A stretch of DNA of 64,000 nt from Candidatus Brachythrix odensensis (GTDB lineage: Bacteria > Chloroflexota > Anaerolineae > J036 > Brachytrichaceae): NCBI GenBank assembly GCA_016714465.1, contig JADKDT010000001.1, positions 248,001 through 312,000 on the forward strand, written 5' to 3'. Below are positions 1 to 7,835 of this stretch, one piece after another. The notes beneath the pieces are model-generated. The model was not told the origin of the DNA and searched no databases. It worked only from the letters and a program-made list of their open reading frames with translations. Every line of letters starts with the position of its first letter. The first letter of the stretch is position 1. Made by a program: the position numbers and the translations under genes.

Positions 1-34
1 GTGTAGCGCCGCGCGTGCGCCACCCGCAGAGCTA

Positions 35-499
35 TCAAGCTTGTGACAGGGCCACCTCCTGCGATACGGTCGGCAATGCCGGTTTGGCCCCGGCCTGAGC
101 CGTCGCTTCAACGTGCTTGCGCAAATAGTCGGCGGCGGCGCAAAACGCTTTCCATTCTTTTGTGCTGACGCCCCGCTGCGGCTTTCGGTCGGGGACCACC
201 GCATCAAGCGGCATCCCCACCAGCGCCGGGACGGGCCTCAGCGACGAAAACACGGTAAACCCCGAGAGTTGCTCCGCGCGCCGGATGGTGTTATCCGCCT
301 TGTTCAGGGTCAGGACACCGTAGGTGCGCGTGTTCAGCCGGTTGCCAGTCATGCCGGTCGCCGTCGGGCCCTCGCGCCGCAACGCGCTCAGACGGCTGTA
401 GTAACGCTTCATCTGCAGGAATGACATGAAGAACTGGAGCAGCCACATCGCGACCAGCAGTCCGATCATCCACCCGTAGTTTTCGAGGAAATTGTCCAT
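35..499 (-). CDS. GutM-like (glucitol operon activator family) membrane-anchored protein
   Basis: The product has 154 residues with one N-terminal membrane segment (about residues 9-29), then a soluble part containing QMKRYYSRLSALRREG, the stretch LNKADNTIRRAEQLSG, and TVFSSLRPVPALVGMPL. This order (membrane helix, basic Q-x(4)-F/Y segment, a 'GxTVF..P.L.G' segment) is that of GutM/SrlM, the accessory activator of glucitol operons. It is the last gene of the minus-strand dehydrogenase operon, 15 bases after the E2 stop. A SorC-family regulator heads the same operon, a combination known from polyol operons, so a regulatory role on this operon is inferred. Family assignment comes from remembered sequence pattern, not a search. 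The C-terminal ~30 residues are Ala/Pro-rich and not characteristic. Confidence 0.6.
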   Translation of the reverse strand: MDNFLENYGWMIGLLVAMWLLQFFMSFLQMKRYYSRLSALRREGPTATGMTGNRLNTRTYGVLTLNKADNTIRRAEQLSGFTVFSSLRPVPALVGMPLDAVVPDRKPQRGVSTKEWKAFCAAADYLRKHVEATAQAGAKPALPTVSQEVALSQA

Positions 500-514
500 T
501 GCGTTTGTCCCGTC

Positions 515-1829
515 CTACAACAGCATCGTGTCGGGTCGTTCAAGCGCCTCGCGCAAATCGCGCATGAACAGTGCGGCAACCGCGCCATCGATGATGCGGT
601 GATCGGCGCTCAGGCGGATCGTCATCAGCGGGCGCAGCACGGGCTGGTCGTGGGCATCGGGGACAAAGGTCTTCACCGCCCGGCCCACCGCCAGAATGGC
701 GCTCTCGGGCGGGTTGATGATGGCGTTGAAACGGTCGATCCCCAGCATCCCCAGATTGCTGATCGTGAAGGTGCCGCCGCTCAGTTCGGCCGGGCGCAGC
801 TTGTTGGTCTTGGCCCGCGCGCTCAGATCCGCGACTTCGGCTCCCAGCGCGGCGAGGCCTTTTCCGTCCGCGCCATGAATAACTGGAACAATCAACCCAT
901 CTTCCAGGGCGACGGCGATCCCGATGTTGGCCTCGGGCATCAGGCGAATCACGTTGTTGGCGAGATCGAGCTGGCTGTTGATCCGCGGATGGCGAACCAG
1001 CGCCCAGGCGCAGGCTTTGGCGAGCACGGCCGTCAGGCTGATCCGGGCGGCGCCCTCGGGCAGGCGCGCGTTTGCCCGGGCCCGCAGCGCCTCGAGCGCG
1101 CTGACATCGATGTCGGCGTCAAAGGTGATGTGCGGGGCCTCCTGCGCGCTCTTCTGCAGGCGCAGGGCGATGGTCTTGCATCCCGCTGAAAGGCAGGGTC
1201 TTGATCGCGATCGGCGCGGGCGCCGCCTCGACAACCGGGGCGGGGAGGGCGACCGCTGCTACTGCAGCGGCAGCGACTGAGACATCCCCGGCCTGGACCC
1301 GCCCGCGCGGCCCGCTCCCGGCCACACCGGTCAGGTCGACGCCCAGCTCACGGGCGGCCTTGCGCGCCGCGGGCGTGGCGCGCGGCTTGCCGGCGGCCGC
1401 CGCGGCCGCAACGACATCCTCGCGGGTGATCTTTGCACGTGGGCCGCTGCCTTCAATCGTGCTCAAGTCAACCCCGAGGTCGCGCGCGACGGCCTGGGCG
1501 ATCGGGGTCGCGTGGACGGCCGTGCCGCGCGCGGCCGCTTCCGGCGCGGCCGCAGGCGCGACAGGCGCCGGGGAGGAATCCGGCGCCTTCTCGCCCGGGC
1601 CCAGGATCACAGCGATGACCTGGGTGACAAGCACCGTGTCGCCCTCGGCAGCCCGCAAATCGGCCAGCACACCGGTCGCCGGCGCCTCGATCTCCATGTT
1701 GGTCTTGTCGGTGGTGATCTCGACGATGGGCTCGCCCTGGGTCACCGTGTCGCCGGCCTGCTTGAGCCAGCGCACGATGCTGCCCTCTTCCATGGTGAAG
1801 CCGAGTTTCGGCATGATCACGTCTTTCAT
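515..1829 (-). CDS. Dihydrolipoamide acyltransferase E2 of a 2-oxoacid/acetoin dehydrogenase complex, frame interrupted
   Basis: E2 core enzyme: it carries the acyl group on a lipoyl arm and transfers it to CoA. The start is the ATG at 1829, giving MKDVIMPKLGFTMEEGSIVR. The lipoyl domain has the lipoylation motif EITTDKTNMEIEAPATG (about residues 35-50). Two peripheral-subunit-binding domains follow, each with a xxGVDLx(2)(I/V)xGSGPRx(2)(I/V) core, then the catalytic domain ending in RLSADHRIIDGAVAALF with the catalytic His/Asp. Near 1178 the frame breaks: the first frame reads FSGMQDHRP while the next reads KTIALRLQKSAQEAP. Restoring two bases (ATG CGC AAG) gives the usual GMRKTIA..L. The gene lies 28 bases after E1 beta in the same operon. 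A sequencing indel is more likely than a real break because both halves are intact and conserved. Confidence 0.85.
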
Positions 1830-1857
1830 CGTCTGGGTTCCGCCTGGCGGCCCGGGG

Positions 1858-2844
1858 CTAGTACTCCCCCCGCGCCAGTTTGCGCGCCTCGCGCGTGATG
1901 TCGTCAACCTGCGGCACCGCGGCGCGCTCCAGGTTCCGGTTGTAGGGAATGGGCGTGTCCAGCCCGGTCAGGCGCCGGATGGGCGCCTCGAGATAGTCGA
2001 AGGCATCGCTCCCGGCGATCCGGGCTGCCAGCTCGCCGCCATAGCCGCCGGTGCCCGGGGCCTCGTGGACGATAAGGGCCTTGCCCGTTTTGCGCACACT
2101 GGCCAGAATCGGTTCCTCGTCGAGTGGGGTGAGGGTGCGCGGGTCAACGACTTCGAGCTCGATCCCCTCTGCGGCCAGCGTGGTTGCCGCTTCAAGCGCC
2201 CGGTTGACCATGATGCTGGTCGCCACCACGGTCACATGCCTGCCCTCGCGGGCGATGCGGGTGCTGCTCAATGGCACACGGTACATATCCTCGGGCACCG
2301 GGCCCTTGGTCTTGTAGAGCAGCTTGTGCTCAATGAAGATGACCGGATTGGGGTCGTCGATGGCGGCCAGGAGCAGGCCCTTGGCGTCATACGGATTGCT
2401 GGGCATGACGACCTTGAGGCCGGGCACGTGAACGAACCAGTTTTCCAGGCTCTCGCTGTGCTGAGCGGCGGCGCCGGTTCCGCTCCCGCCGGGCATGCGC
2501 AACACCATCGGCACGCTGGTCTTGCCGCCGAACATGTAGCGGATCTTGGCCGCCTGCAGCACAAGCTGCTCCATGCTCAGGGTGACGAAGTCCATGAACT
2601 GGATCTCGCCCACGGGCCGCATCCCGCTCAGCGCGGCCCCGATGCAGGCCCCGGCGATGACGGCCTCGCTGATCGGCGTGTCAAAAACCCGCATGTCCCC
2701 AAATTCCTGCAACAGGCCGCTGGTCACGCCAAACGCGCCGCCATAGACGCCGATGTCCTCGCCCATGACAAAGACGCGCTCATCGGCGGACATGGCTTGG
2801 CGCAGCCCTTCGCGCAGGGCCTCGGCGTAAGTGAGCTCACGCAT
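1858..2844 (-). CDS. ThDP-dependent dehydrogenase E1 component, beta subunit (AcoB/PdhB type)
   Basis: This is the transketolase-like beta subunit of the E1 heterotetramer, which decarboxylates a 2-oxoacid (or cleaves acetoin) and passes the acyl group to E2. The product is about 328 residues, normal for the family. Conserved features include [19 protein letters not shown] near the N-terminus, [38 protein letters not shown], and the C-terminal transketolase segment with [11 protein letters not shown] and [16 protein letters not shown]. The ATG at 2844 is preferred over the GTG at 2850; it overlaps the end of E1 alpha by a few bases, implying translational coupling. Pyruvate, acetoin or branched-chain specificity cannot be decided from sequence alone. 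No E3 (dihydrolipoamide dehydrogenase) is encoded in the window. Confidence 0.88.
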   Translation of the reverse strand: MRELTYAEALREGLRQAMSADERVFVMGEDIGVYGGAFGVTSGLLQEFGDMRVFDTPISEAVIAGACIGAALSGMRPVGEIQFMDFVTLSMEQLVLQAAKIRYMFGGKTSVPMVLRMPGGSGTGAAAQHSESLENWFVHVPGLKVVMPSNPYDAKGLLLAAIDDPNPVIFIEHKLLYKTKGPVPEDMYRVPLSSTRIAREGRHVTVVATSIMVNRALEAATTLAAEGIELEVVDPRTLTPLDEEPILASVRKTGKALIVHEAPGTGGYGGELAARIAGSDAFDYLEAPIRRLTGLDTPIPYNRNLERAAVPQVDDITREARKLARGEY

Positions 2845-3775
2845 ACACACCCTCCATCACCGCGGCCAGATCCGGCTCGGGGCTGTTTTCGGCGAAGACC
2901 ACGGCCGCGTCGATGACTTGCTGGGCGTCCTTGCGGGCGGCCTCGAGCTGGTCATCGGTCAGGCCGAGGACGGTTGCATAACGCGGGATCGGGTCCCGGC
3001 GCTGCCACTCTCCGACCTCGTCGCGGGTGCGGTAGAGCTGGCGATCGCTCTTGCTGTGCCCGCGCCAGCGATAGGTCTTGCACTCGACCAGCACCGGCCC
3101 CTGGCCGGCCCGGCATTCGGCCGCGGCCTGGGCGATGGCGTCATGGACGGCGGCAAGGTCGTTGCCATCGACCGTTATCCCTCGAATATTGTAGGCGCAC
3201 GCGCGCTGGCTGATGTCCTCGACATTCGCGCTCTTGCGGATGTCCATGCTCATCGCGTACTGGTTGTTCTCGCACACGTAAATCACGGGCAATTTCCAGA
3301 TGCTGGACAGGTTCAGGCTCTCGTGAAAGGCGCCTTCGTTGCTGGCGCCGTCACCAAAGATCACCACGCACACCTGGTCGGTTTTGCGCATCTTGATGCT
3401 CATGCCCACCCCGGCCGCCATGGGCAATCCGCCCCCGACGATGCCGTTGGCGCCCAGGTTGTTGGCCTCGACGTTGGCGATGTGCATACTGCCGCCCCGG
3501 CCCCGGCAATAACCGGCCTCGCGGCCCATGAATTCGGCCATCATCAGGTTGACGTCGCTGCCAAACCAGGCCAGGCAATGGCCGTGGCCGCGGTGGGTGT
3601 TGAGGAGAAAGTCGCCCTCGCGCAGCGCGCTGCTGACGCCGACGGCGGTTGCCTCCTGGCCGATGCTGAGGTGCATCGTGCCATGCACCCGGCCCAGGGC
3701 ATACAGCTCTTCGGCCTTCTCTTCAAAGGCCCGGATGCGGAGCATCGTGCTCAAGTAATCGGCTGAAGGGTTCAT
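2837..3775 (-). CDS. ThDP-dependent dehydrogenase E1 component, alpha subunit (AcoA/PdhA type)
   Basis: Alpha subunit of the E1 component, partner of the downstream beta subunit. The 312 residues include the Mg/ThDP-binding motif [18 protein letters not shown] ending in the ENNQYAMS segment. Upstream lie the [16 protein letters not shown] and GRGGSMHI segments typical of E1 alpha. The phosphorylation-loop equivalent [10 protein letters not shown] is also present. Size and motif spacing fit acetoin/pyruvate dehydrogenase E1 alpha subunits of the one-domain type. It lies 30 bases after the SorC regulator and overlaps E1 beta, so the genes are co-transcribed. Substrate is not decided; the regulatory neighbours (SorC, GutM) hint that the complex serves catabolism of a sugar, polyol or acetoin rather than housekeeping pyruvate oxidation. 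Confidence 0.88.
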   Translation of the reverse strand: MNPSADYLSTMLRIRAFEEKAEELYALGRVHGTMHLSIGQEATAVGVSSALREGDFLLNTHRGHGHCLAWFGSDVNLMMAEFMGREAGYCRGRGGSMHIANVEANNLGANGIVGGGLPMAAGVGMSIKMRKTDQVCVVIFGDGASNEGAFHESLNLSSIWKLPVIYVCENNQYAMSMDIRKSANVEDISQRACAYNIRGITVDGNDLAAVHDAIAQAAAECRAGQGPVLVECKTYRWRGHSKSDRQLYRTRDEVGEWQRRDPIPRYATVLGLTDDQLEAARKDAQQVIDAAVVFAENSPEPDLAAVMEGVYA

Positions 3776-3805
3776 GCGATGTAGGTGGTTTTCCTGGCGG
3801 CAGCG

Positions 3806-4819
3806 TTATCCGGCGCTGAGCGCCGCAGTCGCCGCAATCTCGTCGGTGACGAGCACATTGATGAGTTTTCCGCGCAGTGCGCCCAGCACTGCCGCGGACT
3901 TGGCGGCCCCGCCGGCAATCCCGATCCGAACCGGGATGTTGCGGAGCGCGGCTTCCTCGATCCCGATGGTGTGTTTCCCCAGCACGGTGTTGAGCAGCTT
4001 GCCGTCCAGATCGAAGTGACGGGCGGCGATGTCGCCCACCGCGCCGAGCTTGACCAGTTGGCTGGTCTGCTCGCGGCTGATAAAGGCCTCCCGAAAGAGC
4101 GACGAATACTCCAGATCGATCGTGCCGATCCCGACCAGCAGCACCCGCATCTTTTTTGCCATCCCGAGCACTTCTGACACTCGGCGGTCCTTGATGAACA
4201 GATCCCGAGCCTGAATGGAATCGACGAACAGCGGAGCGGGAAGGGTCTTGTATTCGGCCCCCAGCGCGCGGGCGAGTTTGCGGGCGAGCTCCGGCCCGTC
4301 GTTGTCCGGATTCCGCGCGCCCAGCGAGCCGATCATCTGCGCCACCCACACGTTCTGGCGGCCAGTCGGGCGCATGGCGGCGACGGTCTCGGCCAGACTC
4401 ACCCCCCAGGTGATCCCGACAATATCGCCGTCCTTGACCGTCTCTTCCACCACATCCGCGGCCAGGCCGCCCAGGCGGCGCAGTATGCTCGGATAACTGT
4501 TGCTGGTGTGGGTCAGCACCCGGACCGTCGTCAGCCCGAAGGCCGATTTGAGCGCGGCTTCGAGATCGAGGCGGCGCTGGACGGGGTGGTTGATCCGAAT
4601 TTCGACGATTCCCAGTTCGCGTGCTTCAGTCAGGTAGCGCGAAATCATCGAGCGCGAATAGCGCAGCAGCGTGGCGATCTGGGTTTGGGTCTGGCCGCCG
4701 TCGTAATACAGTTCGGCGATCTGGGCGAGCAATTCGCGATGCGCTTCCGGGACCGGGCGCGCAGCATCGGTGACGGCTTGTCCGTTTTCACCTGGGGATG
4801 AAGTTGATCGCGCGATCAT
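3806..4819 (-). CDS. SorC/DeoR-family sugar-responsive transcriptional regulator
   Basis: The 337-residue regulator has an N-terminal helix-turn-helix (about residues 30-75: AQIAELYYDGGQTQTQIA then YSRSMISRYLTEARELGI) and a C-terminal SorC-type phosphosugar-binding domain. That domain contains IVGITWGVSLAETVAAM, NVWVAQMIGSLGARN, VLLVGIGTIDLEYSSLF and HTIGIEEAALRNIPVRIGIAGGAAKS, the usual order for the family. It is the first gene of the dehydrogenase operon and has a readable promoter 25 bases upstream, so it probably autoregulates the operon in response to a phosphorylated sugar or a related metabolite. The ATG at 4819 is supported by promoter distance. The first 15 or so residues are not conserved-looking, so a later start is possible. 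Confidence 0.88.
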   Translation of the reverse strand: MIARSTSSPGENGQAVTDAARPVPEAHRELLAQIAELYYDGGQTQTQIATLLRYSRSMISRYLTEARELGIVEIRINHPVQRRLDLEAALKSAFGLTTVRVLTHTSNSYPSILRRLGGLAADVVEETVKDGDIVGITWGVSLAETVAAMRPTGRQNVWVAQMIGSLGARNPDNDGPELARKLARALGAEYKTLPAPLFVDSIQARDLFIKDRRVSEVLGMAKKMRVLLVGIGTIDLEYSSLFREAFISREQTSQLVKLGAVGDIAARHFDLDGKLLNTVLGKHTIGIEEAALRNIPVRIGIAGGAAKSAAVLGALRGKLINVLVTDEIAATAALSAG

Positions 4820-4844
4820 GGCGCCTGCCTAATGAACAATTGGC

Positions 4845-4872
4845 AGTTTAATCACCCGTAACCGATTGTCAA
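4845..4872 (-). promoter_or_regulatory. Sigma70-type promoter of the SorC-dehydrogenase operon
   Basis: Read on the minus strand, a perfect -35 TTGACA (4867-4872) is followed after 16 bases by -10 TAAACT (4845-4850). The SorC start codon is 25 bases further on, with AGGCAGG before the ATG. Just upstream is TGTGCATCTCGTGCAAC, an imperfect inverted repeat that could be an operator. Confidence 0.7.
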
Positions 4873-4929
4873 GCATTGTTGCACGAGATGCACAGATGTG
4901 AATTGCGCTGAGGGCGACATCATTTCATG

Positions 4930-5412
4930 CGTCACCCGTCATTTGTCAGCGGGCGGGAGGCATCAACAGAAGAAAGGAAGAAGGGAAGCAGAACTGTATT
5001 CCTTCGTTCTTCCCTTCCTCGTAACTGCTCAGGCCATAGACAGCGCGCACCACCACCCGTGTCATCCTGAGCGCGCCCCTTCGAGCGTTCGCATACATAC
5101 GCGTCAAGGGCGCGCGAAGGACCCCTGTGACGTACGGCAGGCTGAAGCATGAATCGGCGCCATATCGCTGTTGCCGATTTGCGCATACCCGGGGATAGGC
5201 AGTAGGGGTCCTTCGTGCGCCCGCAACGTTCGTCCCCGCGAAAACCTGTTGGGCGCACTCAGGATGACAATCATGTGGGGTGCGCGCCAAGACAACGCTA
5301 TGAGCAAAGACAGAGTCACCGTTTGCGTCATCAGCCTGGGGCCTGTTCCCTTGGCCTGAGCAGTTACTCTTCTTCTGTTGATGACCCGCGTCCGCTGAAG
5401 AATGACGGATGA
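4930..5412. repeat. ~480 bp imperfect giant palindrome containing CATCCTGAGCG-type repeats
   Basis: This gene-free region reads as two inverted arms centred near 5165. The outer ends match: CATCAACAGAAGAA at about 4961 against its complement TTCTTCTGTTGATG at about 5374, with GTCATT..TCAGCGG outside each. Further in are TAACTGCTCAGGCCA (about 5023) against TGGCCTGAGCAGTTA (about 5352), GTCATCCTGAGCGCGCCC (about 5061) against GGGCGCACTCAGGATGAC (about 5252), and GAAGGACCCCTG against AGGGGTCCTTCG near the centre. The left arm carries an extra smaller hairpin, GAAGGAAGAAGGGAAG facing CTTCGTTCTTCCCTTCC (about 4974-5020). CATCCTGAGCG...GAAGGAC repeats are common in environmental bacterial genomes. 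No open frame here looks coding. Confidence 0.75.
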
Positions 5413-5444
5413 CGGATGACGCTTGACGGACGACGCATGACGCA
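5402..5444. repeat. Degenerate 7-bp tandem repeat (ATGACGG-like)
   Basis: About six consecutive heptamers of the form ATGACGG, ATGACGC, TTGACGG and ACGACGC lie at the right end of the large palindrome, directly before the stop of the Fpg gene. A similar CGTCACCCGTCAT stretch occurs at the left end of the palindrome (about 4930). Confidence 0.6.
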
Positions 5445-5452
5445 GGAGAGAC

Positions 5453-6301
5453 TCACATCCCTTTGAACAGCCCGCCCGGTTGGCACTGCCGGCAGAAATT
5501 GGTGATGCGCTGGTTGGCGCTGATCTCGGCGATGGGCCCGCCGCAACGCGGACAGGCTTCACCCCCGCGCATGTGCACGTTCATGAAATCGCGCGGCTTG
5601 AGATGGATCTTCTCGCCCATCTCCGCGCGCACCTTCTCGGTGGCCTCGGCCAGGGTCGCGCGCATGCCGTCGTAGAGCCGGCGGTATTCCTCGGCGGTCA
5701 AGGCAGACCGCTTCCTATAGGGATGGATCCGGGCCGCCCACAGGATCTCGTCGGCGTAGGCGTTGCCAATCCCGGCGACGGCCTCGCCCCGGGTGAGCAC
5801 GCCCTTGATCTCGCCTCGGAAAGGTTTGAGGATTGCCACGAACTGCTCAAATGTCACGTCAAAGGGCTCCGGCCCCAGTCCGGCGAAATCGGGGATGGAC
5901 GCGCGCTCGGGCGGGAGCGGGCTCAGATAGGCCTGGCCCATCAGCTTCTGATCGACATAGCGCAATTCGGCTCCGTCATCGAGGCCGAGCACGAAGCAGG
6001 TCTTGGCCATCCGCTTCTCGCCCGGCCCGGCCAGTTGCAGCCGCCCGGTGAGTTTCGGGTTGATGATCAGGTACAACGGTGGATTGCCATATGTCGCAAA
6101 CTCGAGGATGAGGTGTTTGCCGCGCCGCCGCATGGCGCCGGCCGTCGCGCCCAGCAGCCCTGTCTCGAAGCCGGCTCCGGTCAGGTCGCGGACGACGATG
6201 GCGGCGCCGGGCTGGACCAGCGCCGCGGACGTTAACCGCCGGCCGCTGACGCGCCGCTCCAAAACCTCGCGCACGACCGTGAGTTCGGGGAGTTCAGGCA
6301 T
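5453..6301 (-). CDS. mutM: Formamidopyrimidine-DNA glycosylase (Fpg/MutM, Nei superfamily)
   Basis: Base-excision repair glycosylase and AP lyase removing oxidised purines. The ATG at 6301 gives MPELPELTVVREVLERR, with the catalytic Pro2 (after Met removal) and Glu3 of the family; the frame is open further upstream but that part is encoded by a palindrome and is not protein-like. The helix-two-turn-helix region contains GEIKGVLTRGEAVAGIGNAYADEILW. The C-terminal zinc finger is CPRCGGPI...CRQCQPGGL (four Cys). The length of 282 residues is normal. A -10-like TACCAT lies 9 bases before the ATG, without a Shine-Dalgarno, suggesting a leaderless message. Confidence 0.93.
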   Translation of the reverse strand: MPELPELTVVREVLERRVSGRRLTSAALVQPGAAIVVRDLTGAGFETGLLGATAGAMRRRGKHLILEFATYGNPPLYLIINPKLTGRLQLAGPGEKRMAKTCFVLGLDDGAELRYVDQKLMGQAYLSPLPPERASIPDFAGLGPEPFDVTFEQFVAILKPFRGEIKGVLTRGEAVAGIGNAYADEILWAARIHPYRKRSALTAEEYRRLYDGMRATLAEATEKVRAEMGEKIHLKPRDFMNVHMRGGEACPRCGGPIAEISANQRITNFCRQCQPGGLFKGM

Positions 6302-6310
6302 GGTCTGCCG

Positions 6311-6316
6311 ATGGTA
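6311..6316 (-). promoter_or_regulatory. -10-like hexamer of the Fpg gene (leaderless type)
   Basis: TACCAT on the minus strand is separated by 9 bases from the ATG at 6301; no ribosome-binding site lies between. Weak on its own, but it fits the window-wide pattern. Confidence 0.4.
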
Positions 6317-6341
6317 CGCCAGGACGACGCTCAACACATTG

Positions 6342-6388
6342 TTTCGGGAGAGATAGCCCTTGCGGAGCAAGGGCTATCTCTCCCGAAA
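6342..6388. repeat. Capped palindrome, perfect 22-bp arms, GCGGAGC cap
   Basis: The left arm starts TTTCGGGAGAGATAGCCC and its exact complement ends the element; the tip is TTGC-GGA-GCAA. The outer 14 bases of the arm also occur in the palindrome at 29965. It lies in a divergent gap upstream of the Fpg gene, so it is not a 3' terminator. Confidence 0.9.
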
Positions 6389-6587
6389 TTCAGACGTGGA
6401 GGGGCGGCCCGAAAAAGCACACACCCCACCGGAGAGTCAAGCGGCTTCTCTTACTCGGTGGGAGTGTCATTGTTATTCTCCCGAAGGTGAATCTTTGCGC
6501 CTGCCTCGGTGGGTGTGTGTCGTGATTCATTCATACACCTGTCGGCGGCTTTGCGCAATAGCCAAGTGGCTAGTTCTGTTGGATACA
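6389..6587. other. Divergent intergenic stretch with a looser inverted repeat
   Basis: No gene is seen. Around 6418-6434 (GCACACACCCCACCGGAG) and 6503-6519 (CGGTGGGTGTGTGTCG) are imperfect inverted copies, with a third half-copy CTCGGTGGGAGTGTC at about 6455. Function is not evident. Confidence 0.45.
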
Positions 6588-6638
6588 TTTCTGGAAGCGA
6601 TGTCCCCCTGCTCCGCAGGGGGACATCGCTTCCAGAAA
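6588..6638. repeat. Capped palindrome, perfect 24-bp arms, cap GCGGAGC on the minus strand
   Basis: The arms begin TTTCTGGAAGCGATGTCCCC and the tip on the plus strand is TGC-TCC-GCA. It lies 61 bases before the EamA transporter start in the same divergent gap as the palindrome at 6342. Confidence 0.9.
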
Positions 6639-6699
6639 ACCCGATGAAAGAGCAAGATTCGGATGGCCCGCGCGGGTCATAACGCTTACCCTCGCGCGC

Positions 6700-7677
6700 A
6701 TGTTCAAATCCATTGTCCATAACCACCTGCCCGAATGGGTCGCCTTGCTCACCGTCACGATCTGGGGGACGAATTTCGCCTTTCAAAAAGCGCTTCTGGC
6801 CGAGATCACCCCCTGGGCGTATCTGTGGGCGCGCTTCGTCGGGATGCTCGTCATCGGCTGGGTCATCGTGTTGCGGATGCCCCGCCGCGCCGGGGCATCC
6901 GCCCGCATCGCGCGCGGCGATCTCCCCCGCTTCATCCTCAGCGGGCTGGTCGGTTACTGTTTCTACATTGGCCTGTCAACGGTTGGACTGGCCTATACCA
7001 CCGCATTCTCGTCTTCATTGCTCGTGGCCATGTCGCCGCTATTCACCGCCCTCCTGCTCGGCGCGCTGCGGTTGGAGAAAGTGGGCGGCGGGCAATATCT
7101 TGGCATGGGGATCGCCGTAGCCGGGATGGGCATCTTCGTCGTCGAGAAGATGCAGATCGGCGCAACCCAGGCCGGGATCGGCGACCTGATCAGCGTGCTG
7201 AGCGTGCTGGGCTGGTCGGCCTACAACGTCCTCAACAAGCCGTTGCTCGCGAAGTATCCCGCCCCGCTCATCACGACCGTGTGCCTGTCCTTTGGCGCGG
7301 CCCCGATCTTCGTCCTGGCCCTGCCCGAGATGCTGGCCCAGAACTGGGCGGCCGTATCGACCGGCGCGTGGCTGGCCCTGGCCTGGAGCATCGTCGCCCC
7401 CGTCTGGCTGGCCTGGACGCTGTGGAGCTGGGTGAACGCCCGCCGCGGTGTGGCCAAGACGTCCGTCTTTATGTATCTCGTGCCCCTTGTCGGCGGAGTC
7501 GCTTCGTGGGCGTTGCTGGGCGAGTCCTTCACCCCGCTCAAGCTGGCCGGGGCGGCCCTGGCCCTGGCCGGGATGCTGGTGGCAAGGCGGATGGCGGGGA
7601 GCGGTCGGCAGACCGTGGATCGCGGACCGCAGATGGCTGTTGCGCACGTGGAGCCTGCGCCGGCCGGCGCACAGTAG
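6700..7677 (+). CDS. EamA/DMT-family permease (RhaT-like drug/metabolite transporter)
   Basis: A 325-residue polytopic membrane protein with about ten hydrophobic segments arranged as two EamA repeats. The first repeat starts LPEWVALLTVTIWGTNFAFQ with the family's 'WGxNF' motif; the second begins near residue 155 (GDLISVLSVLGWSAYNVLNK). The C-terminal repeat has FMYLVPLVGGVASWALLGE, the usual 'P....l......GE' motif. The C-terminal ~25 residues after the last helix are polar. Such proteins export or import small metabolites; the substrate cannot be predicted. The gene stands alone, preceded by two palindromes and followed by one. Start: the ATG at 6700 begins just before the first helix. Confidence 0.88.
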   Translation: MFKSIVHNHLPEWVALLTVTIWGTNFAFQKALLAEITPWAYLWARFVGMLVIGWVIVLRMPRRAGASARIARGDLPRFILSGLVGYCFYIGLSTVGLAYTTAFSSSLLVAMSPLFTALLLGALRLEKVGGGQYLGMGIAVAGMGIFVVEKMQIGATQAGIGDLISVLSVLGWSAYNVLNKPLLAKYPAPLITTVCLSFGAAPIFVLALPEMLAQNWAAVSTGAWLALAWSIVAPVWLAWTLWSWVNARRGVAKTSVFMYLVPLVGGVASWALLGESFTPLKLAGAALALAGMLVARRMAGSGRQTVDRGPQMAVAHVEPAPAGAQ

Positions 7678-7707
7678 GATGCGCTGCGGGTGCGACACGC
7701 AAATACC

Positions 7708-7752
7708 ACGGAATTGACAGCCCCCGGCGGAGCCGGGGGCTGTCAATTCCGT
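7708..7752. repeat. Capped palindrome, perfect 21-bp arms, GGCGGAGCC cap
   Basis: The arms read ACGGAATTGACAGCCCCCGG inward and the tip is GGC-GGA-GCC. It lies between two genes pointing the same way (EamA and thioredoxin reductase) and could end the EamA transcript, but no T-run follows. Confidence 0.9.
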
Positions 7753-7835
7753 CATATCAATCTCAGACTTGCCGCATGTCCGTCGGGAATGGTTATCATC
7801 GGTTTTTGATTCGTTCCCGCGACAGGAGACCCCCC

